DNA of 64,000 nt from Bombella favorum (GCF_014048475.1 NZ_NWUS01000001.1:186001-250000), one strand, 5' to 3'; shown: positions 1-8,922, counted from the stretch's first letter. Numbers and translations: made by a program. Notes: generated from the sequence alone by a model not told the origin.

Positions 1-457
1 TACCAGCTTCCATCGGATAGGTGATGAGCTGCTGTACCATCAGGGCAATACCTGCTGGAAAGAGGGGTAGCACATCATGGAGCATGTCCAGCGATGAGAT
101 CAGCCTGACGCCCGTACCGTTGCAGCCAATATCAGGCTTGAGCACGAACGGGAAATCAAGGTTCAGCTCTTTCATGGCTGTTTGCACGTCCTGAACGGCA
201 TCAGCACCATTATGAATGATCCGGTATGGGGCAATGGCCTTTTGGGCTGTTGGTCCGGCCATATCAAGAATGGAGCTTTTGCTCTCCCCACAGAGGCCGC
301 CCGTTTCAATACGGGGATTGGCAGCTGTGGAGATGCTGAGGTCACCATGACGCAACCCCATCAGAATCCAGTAGATGACGATGGGGGTATAGAAAATGCT
401 GTCGGGCCAGAACTCAAAGAGGGACAGCGTTTTATGAGGGGCTGAAGGTGCCGTCAT
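1..457 (-). CDS. ATP-grasp family protein, N-terminal part (runs off the window)
   Basis: Only about 152 N-terminal residues are present; the rest lies beyond base 1. The translation starts MTAPSAPHKTLSLFEFWPDS and then has hydrophobic and polar stretches including TAANPRIETGG and GESKSS. Near residues 100-112, FPFVLKPDIGCNGTGV resembles the first nucleotide-binding segment of ATP-grasp ligases, with the lysine of FVLKPD a likely ATP ligand. ATP-grasp enzymes join a carboxylate to an amine or thiol through an acyl-phosphate; the substrates here are unknown. The start is the ATG three bases after the stop of the DedA gene, so the two genes are probably one operon. Family call moderate, function open. 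Confidence 0.6.
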   Translation of the reverse strand, partial: MTAPSAPHKTLSLFEFWPDSIFYTPIVIYWILMGLRHGDLSISTAANPRIETGGLCGESKSSILDMAGPTAQKAIAPYRIIHNGADAVQDVQTAMKELNLDFPFVLKPDIGCNGTGVRLISSLDMLHDVLPLFPAGIALMVQQLITYPMEAG

Positions 458-460
458 GAA

Positions 461-1006
461 TTACGTATTCCTGCGTTGTAGATGGCTGATGAAGCGGCCC
501 ATTAGGAAAATACACAGGATGAAGCCGATGATCCCTGCCCAGCGCCAGCCGCCCTGATGTGCTAAAAGCCACCCGCCAATATGCAGGGCGAGCAAAAAGA
601 GCAGGCTCGTCCAGACTAAGGTTGCCCCAATGGCTGTTAGGGCAAATGCCAGAAAGGGAGCACGAAAGAAACCGCAGGCCGTATAGAGTGGTAGTCGGCT
701 CCCCGGAACAAAGCGGGAAATAGCAACAACCCCTATGATGTTTCGGGAGAACCATCGTTGAGCCTGTTCCTCGCTGGGAAGGGTGAGGAAACGACGCAGA
801 AACGTCCATCGGCTGCCCGCAAGCCCTAGGGCATAGAGGCCCATATCACCCAGAGCGACCCCAGCATAAAGGCTACCAAGCGCCAGAGGGATGGAAAGCT
901 GGTTCCCTTTGGCTGCGATCGCTGCCAGAACGGTTGCAACATCTTCGAGGATAAATGTACCAAGGATGACAGTGAAGGCTTTCAGCCAAGCAGGCTGAGA
1001 CGCCAT
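461..1006 (-). CDS. DedA family inner-membrane protein
   Basis: The 181-residue product has several hydrophobic segments (about residues 10-32, 40-62, 88-105, 112-142 and 155-172). It carries DedA/SNARE-associated features: an acidic FILEDV motif near residue 20 and SRFVPGSRLPLY near residues 97-108. DedA proteins act in the inner membrane; some are implicated in undecaprenyl-phosphate or phospholipid translocation. The frame is open further upstream to 1174, but that extension would overlap the divergent transglycosylase gene and lacks hydrophobic character, so the internal ATG at 1006 was chosen; its ribosome site is weak. It sits 3 bp upstream of the ATP-grasp gene. Confidence 0.8.
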   Translation of the reverse strand: MASQPAWLKAFTVILGTFILEDVATVLAAIAAKGNQLSIPLALGSLYAGVALGDMGLYALGLAGSRWTFLRRFLTLPSEEQAQRWFSRNIIGVVAISRFVPGSRLPLYTACGFFRAPFLAFALTAIGATLVWTSLLFLLALHIGGWLLAHQGGWRWAGIIGFILCIFLMGRFISHLQRRNT

Positions 1007-1142
1007 AATAGCACTTATACGGATCACAAATAATACGGTCCTGGCTGTGGTTGGGTGGGAATGTGCCACGAAATGGTCCTGTCTGCAATCGGCGACACCG
1101 GATATACAGGGCGCTCCTTGTTGAGATGGAGGGAGATCGGTC

Positions 1143-2186
1143 ATGACGGAAAATGGAATGATGAAGAGACGCAATTTTCTGGTCGCCGCCGCTAGTGGCT
1201 TGGCGATGACCGGCTTGCCTAGGCCTGCTTGGGCGGCCGGCCGTGCCGTGGCCGGGCGGTCCTCCGCTAGCTATGCGATGTTTTTGAGCGGTCTGCGGCA
1301 GCAGGCACTGACAGCGGGTGTGCCGTCATCCATCGTGGAGCAGTCTTTGGCTCTGGCGCAGGCCCCCAATCAGGATGTCTTGCGGCTGGACCGGCATCAG
1401 CCGGAATTCACTCTTACATGGGCGCAGTACCGGGCTCGTGTCATCTCTTCCGCTCGGGAGGGCAAGGGGCAGCAGGCCTATCAGCGGGTGAGGGGCACAC
1501 TCTCACCTCTGGGGGTACGGTTTGGGTGTGATGATAATGCCATCATGGGCATATGGGGGTTGGAGTCCGGTTTTGGGGAACATCAGGGCCGGTTCAACGT
1601 CATAGAGGCATTGGCGACTTTGGCCTTTGATGGCCGTCGGGCTGCTTTTTTCCGCAGCGAGTTGATCAAAGCCATGCAGATTCTGGCACAAGGGGCTATT
1701 AGTCCGGCTAATATGTTGGGCAGTTACGCTGGGGCCATGGGGCAGCCCCAATTCATGCCGAGTGCCTATCTGCGTTTTGCTGCAGATGGTGACGGCGATG
1801 GTAAATGTAATATCTGGAGCTCCGAAGCGGACGTTTTTGCTTCCATTGCTAATTATCTCGGGCGGTCAGGCTGGCAGCGTGGGGAGCCATGGGGTGAGGA
1901 AGTGGCGGTCCCGCTAGGCAATAATGGTAAATTTACCTCTATTGCGGCGACGAGCTCCAAACATGCCCCGGTTCATCCTGTCAGCACGTGGCAGGCTTTG
2001 GGTGTAAAGCCCATCCAGTCTTCTGGCTTCCAGGCGCCACAGGCATCGGGTAGTCTCATCCAGCCGGACGGCCCCGGTGGACAGGCCTTCCTTGTTTATC
2101 ATAATTTCCGTGTCATACGGGCCTATAACCCTTCCGACTATTATGCATTGGCGGTCGGGATTCTGGGCGATAGGATGGCTCGGTAA
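1143..2186 (+). CDS. Lytic murein transglycosylase, MltB/SLT_2 family
   Basis: This cleaves the MurNAc-GlcNAc bond of peptidoglycan with formation of 1,6-anhydroMurNAc. The 347-residue protein begins with a twin-arginine-like signal (KRRNFLV at residues 8-14, then a hydrophobic run and PAWA near 28-31), so a mature periplasmic enzyme is expected. The catalytic glutamate is probably Glu141 in IWGLESGFG. The MltB hallmark AGAMGQPQFMPSAY follows at about 196-209, then an Asp/Gly-rich stretch near 215-221. The start may be the ATG at 1143, 1158 or 1161. It precedes the D,D-carboxypeptidase gene in the same direction, making a murein-trimming pair. No peptidoglycan-binding C-terminal domain is obvious. 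Confidence 0.9.
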   Translation: MTENGMMKRRNFLVAAASGLAMTGLPRPAWAAGRAVAGRSSASYAMFLSGLRQQALTAGVPSSIVEQSLALAQAPNQDVLRLDRHQPEFTLTWAQYRARVISSAREGKGQQAYQRVRGTLSPLGVRFGCDDNAIMGIWGLESGFGEHQGRFNVIEALATLAFDGRRAAFFRSELIKAMQILAQGAISPANMLGSYAGAMGQPQFMPSAYLRFAADGDGDGKCNIWSSEADVFASIANYLGRSGWQRGEPWGEEVAVPLGNNGKFTSIAATSSKHAPVHPVSTWQALGVKPIQSSGFQAPQASGSLIQPDGPGGQAFLVYHNFRVIRAYNPSDYYALAVGILGDRMAR

Positions 2187-2284
2187 TCTTAGTGTCCGGC
2201 GGTATATCGCCGGGAGGCCGGGTATCGCGGTTTTTTTCATAAAGGTTCCGTTCTTGTGGCGGGGCGTGCAGTGCGGGGATTGAC

Positions 2285-3526
2285 GTGCAAACAAGACGTT
2301 CTCTCATGGGGGGGGCTGCCGGTTTTTCGGCATTTTCCCTGCTGGCATCATCACGGGTCGGGCAGGCTGCTGGGCTGCACAGGCAGGGGCGCGCCAACCC
2401 GGCTGGGCAGGTAAAACCAGTTAATTCGACAGTCGATTCGGCTGTGGGTGATGCCATAACCCCAATGGGCCCCATGCCGACTTCCGCCCGCTGGGCTTAT
2501 ATTCTGGACAGCACGACCGGGACGGCACTGCTCAGCCGCAATGCGGAAGAGCGCATGCCCCCATCATCTCTAACCAAGATGATGACGGCCTACGTCGTCT
2601 TTGCCTTTCTGGCATCTGGCCGCATCCGGCTGGAGCAGGAGTTTCCTGTAAGTTCCAAGGCATGGAAGATGGAAGGCTCCCGCATGTTTGTTCCACTGGG
2701 CAGTTCTGTCAGTGTGGAAAATTTAATCCGTGGGATGCTCATCCAGTCTGGTAATGATGCCTGTGTGGTACTGGCCGAGGGTATTGCCGGGTCTGAAGAG
2801 CGTTTTGTTGCTTTGATGAATGAGGCTGCCCACCGCATCGGCCTGCACAATTCCCACTTCATGAATGTGACTGGCCTGCCCGCCGAAGGGCACTATATGT
2901 GTGCGCTGGATGTAGCCATGCTGGCCCAGCATATTATTCGGGACTTCCCGCATTATTACGGTTTCTTCGGGGAGAAGGAGTTTACCTTCAACCATATCCG
3001 TCAGGGAAATCGTAATGTCTTGGTGGATAAAGGGCTGGCTGACGGGCTGAAGACCGGCCATACCGATGCGGGCGGTTTTGGTCTGTGTGCCAGTTCCGAG
3101 CGGAATGGAAACCGTATTATCGTTGTCATCAACGGGACAGCCTCCACGAATGAACGTGCCCATGAAGGCGAACGATTGATGAGCTGGGCTTTTTCCAGTT
3201 TTGAGACGGTTCAGCTTCTGCACAAGGGGCAGGTTGTGGAGCCGAATGCCGCTGTGTGGAATGGTGAACATCGGAGTGTCGGTCTAGCTGTTGCGGATGA
3301 TGTCAGCCTGACCATTCCTATTGGTTGGTCTTCCAAGGTGCAGATTAGTGTCGATTACCCGTCGCCCATTCCAGCACCGGTGGTAGCTGGGCAGAAGTCT
3401 GGTCATGTTTCTGTTGGCCTTCCGGGGCAGCCACGGGTTTATGCGTCACTTTATACGGTATCGCCGGTTGCCGAACTCGGATTTGTGGGGCGGCTCATGG
3501 CACGGTTTGGCCATGCCCCGCAGTAA
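2285..3526 (+). CDS. D-alanyl-D-alanine carboxypeptidase (PBP5/6 family, peptidase S11)
   Basis: This removes the terminal D-Ala from peptidoglycan pentapeptides in the periplasm. All three penicillin-binding motifs are visible in the 413 residues: SxxK at Ser95-Lys98 (SLTK), SGN at 155-157 and KTG at 256-258. An N-terminal signal (QTRRSLMGGAAG) resembles a twin-arginine leader. The translation starts with GTG. Some 60 Ala/Gly/Pro-rich residues lie between the signal and the catalytic domain. The C-terminal part (from about residue 315) matches the beta-rich domain usual after the catalytic core. The gene heads a tight run with tmk and holB, overlapping tmk by 14 bp. Confidence 0.93.
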   Translation: MQTRRSLMGGAAGFSAFSLLASSRVGQAAGLHRQGRANPAGQVKPVNSTVDSAVGDAITPMGPMPTSARWAYILDSTTGTALLSRNAEERMPPSSLTKMMTAYVVFAFLASGRIRLEQEFPVSSKAWKMEGSRMFVPLGSSVSVENLIRGMLIQSGNDACVVLAEGIAGSEERFVALMNEAAHRIGLHNSHFMNVTGLPAEGHYMCALDVAMLAQHIIRDFPHYYGFFGEKEFTFNHIRQGNRNVLVDKGLADGLKTGHTDAGGFGLCASSERNGNRIIVVINGTASTNERAHEGERLMSWAFSSFETVQLLHKGQVVEPNAAVWNGEHRSVGLAVADDVSLTIPIGWSSKVQISVDYPSPIPAPVVAGQKSGHVSVGLPGQPRVYASLYTVSPVAELGFVGRLMARFGHAPQ

Positions 3527-4166
3527 GCCTAACGGAGTGTTCATCACGCTGGAGGGAGGGGAAGGTGGCGGCAAGACTACACAGGTAGCTCGCCTTTCCG
3601 AACGGTTGAAGGACGCTGGTTTCTCAGTGTACCAGACACGGGAACCGGGCGGTACGCCAGCTGCGGAAGCCCTACGGAATTTTCTGCTCTTCGGGAAGGA
3701 TAGTTTCTGCTGGCAGTCTGAGATCATGCTGCACATGGCCGCTAGAGTCGATCATCTTACCAGAGCGATCCGCCCAGCCTTAGCAGAGGGAAAGATCGTT
3801 CTCTGCGACCGTTTTCATGATTCCACATGGGCCTATCAGGGTTATGGAATCGGGGAAGGGCAGGCCGAGGTGTTGAACTATATCAGCTCGTTGCGTCAGC
3901 TTGTTGGGGGAGAGCCGGACGTAACATTCTGGCTAGACCTGCCTTGCGAATTGGCCCGTCAGCGTATGGCTCAGCGTGGAGGTAAGCTAGACCGGTATGA
4001 GGGGCAGCATATGCAGTTCCATCAACGTGTCCGGGCTGGATTTCAGGATATAGCGGAACAGGATCCAGCCCGTATCGTGCGGGTTGATGCCAGTCAGTCT
4101 GTAGAGGATGTGCAGGATTGTCTGTACGATCTTGTGCTGCAGCGTCTTGCGGGTAGGACTGCGTGA
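3513..4166 (+). CDS. tmk: Thymidylate kinase
   Basis: This phosphorylates dTMP to dTDP with ATP for DNA synthesis in the cytoplasm. The 217-residue protein has the P-loop GGEGGGKT at 15-22, TREPGGTP near 42-49 and the DRF motif at 99-101 followed by DSTWAYQGYG, all diagnostic of Tmk. The ATG at 3513 was chosen because the family begins just before the phosphate-binding strand; the frame stays open upstream only inside the dacC gene. It overlaps dacC by 14 bp and holB by 4 bp, suggesting translational coupling. The order tmk-holB is common across bacteria. Confidence 0.96.
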   Translation: MPRSKPNGVFITLEGGEGGGKTTQVARLSERLKDAGFSVYQTREPGGTPAAEALRNFLLFGKDSFCWQSEIMLHMAARVDHLTRAIRPALAEGKIVLCDRFHDSTWAYQGYGIGEGQAEVLNYISSLRQLVGGEPDVTFWLDLPCELARQRMAQRGGKLDRYEGQHMQFHQRVRAGFQDIAEQDPARIVRVDASQSVEDVQDCLYDLVLQRLAGRTA

Positions 4167-5107
4167 ACGGGAATCCCCCGGAACCTCGTCTGGCCCCCCA
4201 TGTGTATGGGCATCAGGCAGCGATACAGCAGTTTGAAGAGGCTTGTGCCTCTGGCCGTTTGCATCATGCGTGGTTGATTTCTGGTCCAGCCGGTGTTGGT
4301 AAGGCGACACTGGCTTTTCATCTGGCCCGTCGTGTACTGGGTGGCAGCGATTTGAATAGCCCGGTCGGGCGGCGTATTTCTGCTGGCACACATGGCGACC
4401 TGCTGACGATCAGCCGTAAACTGGATCCACGGAAAGGGCAGCTGCGAGGAGGGGTCACGATCTCTGATGTTCAGCCTGTTCAGAATTTCTTGCACCATAC
4501 GGCTACAGAAGGTGGCTGGCGGGTTGTGATTGTGGATGGTCTGGAAACCTTGAACCGGTCTGCGGCCAATGCGCTACTGAAGATTCTTGAGGAGCCACCA
4601 CCCAAAGCGATATTGTTTCTGACGAGTTCGGCACCGGGCAGGTTGTTGCCAACATTGCGGAGCCGCTGCCGCTCATTGACCTTGTCCGGGCTGAAGGATG
4701 AAGAGATGAAGGCCGTTCTGCCAGAATTGCCCGATGATGTCCTACGCCGGGCTCATGGTTCTCCGGGCCGTGCGCTGTTTTTGGCACGGGGTAGGGATAG
4801 TGTCTGTGCGCAGCTTGTGGCACGGGCCATGGCAGGGGAAGAGCTGGATCATGAAAGTTGGATGACCATCAGCCAGCTTGCTCGTGAAGCAGACGGTTTT
4901 GCGCTATTATGCGATCTGCTAGGCGAAGCACTGGCTGATCAGGCACGGGATGCCGCTTTTGCGGGCGATCTGCCCCGGGCTGCCATCATGGCGGAGCGTA
5001 CGGCTCGGCTAGGGCAAATTAGGGGGCAGAGTGAACGCTTCAACCTTGACAAGGCAGAGGCTATCCGGGAAGCCCTTGCACTAGCCCGACAGGGGCGGCA
5101 GGACTGA
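4163..5107 (+). CDS. holB: DNA polymerase III subunit delta prime
   Basis: This clamp-loader subunit helps open the beta clamp for replication. The 314-residue protein begins with GTG in a GTGA overlap with the tmk stop. An AAA+ fold is seen: P-loop-like GPAGVGKA at 41-48 (Ala where the usual Ser/Thr would be), the sensor segment SAANALLKILEEPP near 133-146, and the SRC arginine-finger motif at 167-169. A lost P-loop hydroxyl fits delta prime being an ATPase-inactive partner in well-studied clamp loaders. The position between tmk and metG is a standard arrangement. Confidence 0.94.
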   Translation: MNGNPPEPRLAPHVYGHQAAIQQFEEACASGRLHHAWLISGPAGVGKATLAFHLARRVLGGSDLNSPVGRRISAGTHGDLLTISRKLDPRKGQLRGGVTISDVQPVQNFLHHTATEGGWRVVIVDGLETLNRSAANALLKILEEPPPKAILFLTSSAPGRLLPTLRSRCRSLTLSGLKDEEMKAVLPELPDDVLRRAHGSPGRALFLARGRDSVCAQLVARAMAGEELDHESWMTISQLAREADGFALLCDLLGEALADQARDAAFAGDLPRAAIMAERTARLGQIRGQSERFNLDKAEAIREALALARQGRQD

Positions 5108-5145
5108 ATGTGTATTTTGGAAACACTTGGACGACAGGACAGACT

Positions 5146-6687
5146 ATGACACGGCGTTTCACCATCACGACCCCTATTTTCTATGTGAATGGTGCGCCGC
5201 ATATCGGCCATGCCTACACGTCCATTGCTTGCGATGTGATTGCCCGATTCCATCGGCTGGATGGTAATGACGTATTGTTCGTCAGCGGGACGGATGAGCA
5301 CGGCCAGAAGGTGGAGCAAAGCGCAAAAGCGCAGAACGTGCCGCCGCAGGAGTTTGCGGATCGAATTTCCCAGAGTTTCCGTCAGATGCAGAAGGACATG
5401 GCCGTCCAGACGGATGAGTTCATCCGCACGACGGAAGTTCGGCATAAGAAGGCGGCCCAGACGCTTTGGGAAAAGGTTGCCGAGAGCGGCCATATCTATC
5501 TTGATGCTTATGAAGGCTGGTACTCCACACGTGATGAGATGTTCGTCGGTGAGGATGAAATTACCACACATCCAGATGGCAGCCGGACAGCGCCTTCCGG
5601 TGCGCCGCTGGAATGGGTGCGGGAGCCTTCCTACTTCTTCCGTCTTTCCAAGTTTCAGGACAGGCTTTTAAAGCTGTATGAGGAAAACCCCGACTTTATC
5701 GGCCCTCATGGTCCGAAACGGGAAATCGTCAGCTTCGTGAAGCAAGGGTTGCGCGACCTCTCCATCAGCCGGACCAGCTTCCGCTGGGGCGTAGAGGTGC
5801 CGGGTGATCCGGACCATGTCATGTATGTGTGGTTCGATGCGCTGGCAAATTATCTGACAGCTGTTGGCTATCCGGATATGCAGGACCCTCGGCATGTGCA
5901 TTGGCCTGCTGATGTGCATGTGGTGGGCAAGGAGATCATCCGCTTCCATTGCATCTATTGGCCGGCCTTCCTGATGGCGGCTGGCCTGCCCTTGCCGAAG
6001 CGGGTTTTTGCTCATGGCTGGTGGACAGTCGAAGGCGAGAAGATGAGCAAGTCTCTCGGTAATGTGCTGGACCCCAAGGCTCTGGCCGATGAATTCGGTC
6101 TGGATCAGCTGCGCTTCTTCCTGATGCGGGAAGTGCCCTTCGGCGGTGATTCCAACTTCAGCCGGCGTTCTCTCATCACCCGTATGAATGTCGAGCTGGC
6201 TAACGATCTCGGTAATCTTGCACAGCGGACGCTCAGTCAGGTAGCCCGTAATCTTGGAGGTGTTTTGCCGGAACGTGGCACGTTGACCGAAGATGATGAG
6301 AAGATTCTGGCTCAAGCAACGTTGCTACCCGATCTGACCCGTCGTCATATCGAGCGGTTGGCTATTAGTGATGCGTTGGAAGACATCTGGAAGCTCATCC
6401 GGGAGGCTAACGCTTATATTGACCGTCAGGCTCCGTGGGTCCTGAAAAAAGAGAACCCGGCTCGTATGGCCGATGTTCTGCGTGTTCTGGTGGATGTGAT
6501 CCGTACCGTGGCTACGCTGCTCCAGCCCTACATGCCGGATACAATGGAGAAGATGTTGGATCAGCTCGGTGTGGAGACGGGGGAGCGTCATATCGCCGCT
6601 TTGGAAACATTGCTTCCCGGTGGCCGCACCCTGCCTAAGCCGCAGGGTTTGTTCCCTCGCTTCGTGGAGGAAGAAAAACAGGCATGA
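5146..6687 (+). CDS. metG: Methionyl-tRNA synthetase
   Basis: This charges tRNA-Met with methionine. The protein is 513 residues and class I: PHIGH near 18-22, FVSGTDEHG near 46-54 and KMSKS at 299-303. The anticodon-binding helical domain follows (roughly 350-500). No four-cysteine zinc knuckle is seen in the connective domain (GWYSTRDEMFV instead) and no C-terminal tRNA-binding extension, so it is the short form. The ATG at 5146, preceded by AGGACAG, matches the family N-terminus (MTRRFTITTPIFYVNG) better than an in-frame GTG at 5110. Its stop overlaps the tatD start by 4 bp. Confidence 0.96.
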   Translation: MTRRFTITTPIFYVNGAPHIGHAYTSIACDVIARFHRLDGNDVLFVSGTDEHGQKVEQSAKAQNVPPQEFADRISQSFRQMQKDMAVQTDEFIRTTEVRHKKAAQTLWEKVAESGHIYLDAYEGWYSTRDEMFVGEDEITTHPDGSRTAPSGAPLEWVREPSYFFRLSKFQDRLLKLYEENPDFIGPHGPKREIVSFVKQGLRDLSISRTSFRWGVEVPGDPDHVMYVWFDALANYLTAVGYPDMQDPRHVHWPADVHVVGKEIIRFHCIYWPAFLMAAGLPLPKRVFAHGWWTVEGEKMSKSLGNVLDPKALADEFGLDQLRFFLMREVPFGGDSNFSRRSLITRMNVELANDLGNLAQRTLSQVARNLGGVLPERGTLTEDDEKILAQATLLPDLTRRHIERLAISDALEDIWKLIREANAYIDRQAPWVLKKENPARMADVLRVLVDVIRTVATLLQPYMPDTMEKMLDQLGVETGERHIAALETLLPGGRTLPKPQGLFPRFVEEEKQA

Positions 6688-7469
6688 AGGGGCTGATCGA
6701 CACACATTGCCATCTGGACAGGTTGGAAGACCTACCCGCCGGGCTGGACTTTGCTCGGCAGGCTGGTCTAGCTGGTATGATCACCATTGGTACACGTTGG
6801 TCGGAACGGGCAAAGCAGAAAGCTTTGACAGAGCATGATAGCCCGGACCTGCGCATTTGGTGTGCACTGGGCACGCACCCTGACCACGCCCATGAAGAAA
6901 CCTTACCCAGCCTTGATGACATGCTAGCCGAGCTTGAATCTCCCCGTGTGGCCGCCATCGGTGAATCGGGTCTCGATTATTTTCATGGCACGGACGAGGT
7001 AAAACCGGCCCAGCATGCGTCCTTTCGCCGTCATATTGAGGCCGCCCGTGTAACAGGCCTGCCATTGGTCATCCATACGAGGCAGGCGGATGATGACACT
7101 ATCGCCATCTTGCGGGATGAGCACGAGAAGGGAGCCTTTCCTTTCTTGATTCACTGTTTTGCTTCTGGCCCCAGGCTGGCAGAGGCCGCGTTGGAACTAG
7201 GCGGTTATTTGAGTTTCTCTGGGCTTCTGACCTTTAAGAAGTGTGAGGAAATCCGTGACGTGGCCCGTCATGCACCTGAGGATCGTATTCTGGTGGAGAC
7301 GGACAGTCCGTTCTTGGCCCCCGTGCCCAAAAGGGGCAAGCCGAATACGCCCGGTTATGTCGTTCACACGGCGGCCCGTCTGGCTGAGGAGCGTGGCCTG
7401 ACGGAGAAGCAGCTGGTGGAGGTAACGCAGGCCAATACACGGCGTCTTTTCACAAGGATAGCTGTATGA
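6684..7469 (+). CDS. TatD family metal-dependent deoxyribonuclease
   Basis: TatD enzymes are cytoplasmic metallo-hydrolases with DNase activity, linked to DNA repair and degradation. The 261 residues show the TIM-barrel metal-site motifs: IDTHCHLD at 5-12, GESGLDYF near 93-100, VIHTRQADDD near 130-139, a later LIHCF and VETDSPFLAP near 204-213. The ATG overlaps the metG stop by 4 bp, and the stop overlaps the next gene by 4 bp. The metG-tatD-MBL order is conserved in many alphaproteobacteria. Confidence 0.93.
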   Translation: MKGLIDTHCHLDRLEDLPAGLDFARQAGLAGMITIGTRWSERAKQKALTEHDSPDLRIWCALGTHPDHAHEETLPSLDDMLAELESPRVAAIGESGLDYFHGTDEVKPAQHASFRRHIEAARVTGLPLVIHTRQADDDTIAILRDEHEKGAFPFLIHCFASGPRLAEAALELGGYLSFSGLLTFKKCEEIRDVARHAPEDRILVETDSPFLAPVPKRGKPNTPGYVVHTAARLAEERGLTEKQLVEVTQANTRRLFTRIAV

Positions 7470-8254
7470 AAATCACGATTCTCGGTTGTGGTGGCTCCGC
7501 TGGTGTCCCCATGATCGGGGGGCAGGAAGGAGCAGAGACGGGCATCTGGGGGGTATGCGACCCCACAGATCGGCGTAACTATCGTCTGCGCTCTTCCATC
7601 GTGATTGAACATGAGGGTTTCCGTCTTTTAGTCGATAGTGGACCTGACCTGCGGCAGCAGATGCTGACGAATGGGCTGACCCATATTGATGCCGTGTTCT
7701 ATACGCACGCTCATAGCGACCATATCGCTGGGCTTGATGAGCTGCGGGCTATCAACCGTGTGATTGGTCGTCCGCTGCCACTTCTGGCCAGTGCGGATGT
7801 TCTGGTGGAATTGCGGCAACGCTTCGACTATGCCTTCCGCCCTTGGGAAGGGGGAACGTTTTACCGACCTTCTTTCGATGTGCAAGAAGTCCCGAATTGC
7901 GGGCCAATAAAAATCGGCCCGTTAGAAGGACATGTCTTCCCGCAGAAGCACGGCTGGACCACGAGCCTCGGCTTACGTTTTGGCCCGTTTGCTTATTGCA
8001 CAGATGTGGAAAGCTTCCCTGAGGCGTCAGAGGTCCTTCTGCAGAAAGTGCCTCTTTGGGTTGTGGGGTGTTTCCAGCGGGAGGCTCACCCGTCCCATGG
8101 CTGGCTTGGGCGTGTTATGGAATGGCGGGAACGGTTCCAGCCAGAGCGTACTATTCTGACCCACATGGGGCCGGACATGGACTACGGCGCACTGTGCAAC
8201 GACTTGCCCGCAGATGTCCGGCCTGCGTGGGACGGGATGGTGTTGACGGCCTAG
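7466..8254 (+). CDS. Metallo-beta-lactamase-fold hydrolase, PhnP-like
   Basis: A cytoplasmic MBL-fold phosphodiesterase-like enzyme of 262 residues. The metal-binding motif HAHSDH is at 81-86, followed by IAGLDELR. A Cys-Gly-Gly start (ILGCGGSAGVP at 5-15) and DSGPDLR near 57-63 match the PhnP/YycJ-like branch, which can hydrolyse cyclic ribose phosphates or small nucleic acids. The exact substrate cannot be read from sequence. The start is in an ATGA overlap with tatD. Its stop lies in a short inverted repeat shared with the convergent gene that follows. Confidence 0.88.
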   Translation: MKITILGCGGSAGVPMIGGQEGAETGIWGVCDPTDRRNYRLRSSIVIEHEGFRLLVDSGPDLRQQMLTNGLTHIDAVFYTHAHSDHIAGLDELRAINRVIGRPLPLLASADVLVELRQRFDYAFRPWEGGTFYRPSFDVQEVPNCGPIKIGPLEGHVFPQKHGWTTSLGLRFGPFAYCTDVESFPEASEVLLQKVPLWVVGCFQREAHPSHGWLGRVMEWRERFQPERTILTHMGPDMDYGALCNDLPADVRPAWDGMVLTA

Positions 8255-8267
8255 AAGGGGAATATTT

Positions 8268-8711
8268 CTAGGCGACGTTCTGCCAGATCGTTGTCTGTTC
8301 TGCCGGCTCCAGGCGAATGCATAGCAGTCCCTGAACCCAGTTAGGTATAGGCGGGAGAGTCAAAAGGGCTGTTCTCGCCTGATTGTCCTGTTTGGAGGAG
8401 GAAGCAAGGGCGGGGGGGATCGGCAAGGACCATTCCTGCGCTCCCACGAAAAGGATCAATTCCCTGACGGACTGATCACACAGCCCCGGGGCTGTCATAT
8501 CTAGACAGATATGCGGCGTTTCAGCAGGTAGGACAAAATTGAACCACCCCCCGTTCTGACGTTGGCAGGGAACGGCATTACCAGAAGGGGTAGTAAGGCG
8601 CAGCTCAGTTCTGACGGCCGGAGGCATCCAGTAACGAGCGGTGCTGCCAGCCCGCATATCTTCGTAACGGGATGGATCTTCCAGAGTGATGTCTGTCAAC
8701 GGTACCATCAT
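8268..8711 (-). CDS. Hypothetical protein, about 147 residues
   Basis: I do not recognise a family. The product has no signal peptide or membrane segment and is rich in Pro, Leu and polar residues (for example PLTDITLEDPSRYEDM at the start and PPIPNWVQGLLCIRLEP near the end); it looks soluble and beta-rich. Three starts are possible: GTG at 8717, ATG at 8711 and ATG at 8708, none with a strong ribosome site. It lies alone, convergent to the MBL gene 13 bp away and preceded by about 150 bp that could hold its promoter. The reading frame keeps neighbour-like codon use, which supports it being real. Confidence 0.6.
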   Translation of the reverse strand: MMVPLTDITLEDPSRYEDMRAGSTARYWMPPAVRTELRLTTPSGNAVPCQRQNGGWFNFVLPAETPHICLDMTAPGLCDQSVRELILFVGAQEWSLPIPPALASSSKQDNQARTALLTLPPIPNWVQGLLCIRLEPAEQTTIWQNVA

Positions 8712-8853
8712 GGCCACTTCAATTCCAAAAATACGAATTACGGGGCCAGTCTAGGGATAGAGTCTGTAGAAAACATGAATGGAGGGAATAATTTCTGACT
8801 GTCTTCAGTAAATTTTATGAATGAGAGTTCAGCTTACTGGCGCAGATTCACAT

Positions 8854-8888
8854 AAAAAAGGTGGGAGTGTATCGCCAACGCTCCCACC
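8854..8888 (-). terminator. Rho-independent terminator of the argH-lipoprotein transcript
   Basis: An 11-bp stem (8860-8870 with 8878-8888, one G-T pair) with a 7-base loop is followed on the minus strand by six T residues (8859-8854). It stands 35 bp after the small lipoprotein gene. Confidence 0.85.
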
Positions 8889-8922
8889 TTTCTAAGAACA
8901 AATCGCAGATAGTGACGATGCC

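Noticed and set aside
1007-1174. N-terminal extension of the DedA frame to 1174
   Set aside because: It would overlap the divergent transglycosylase gene start and has no hydrophobic or family-like character.
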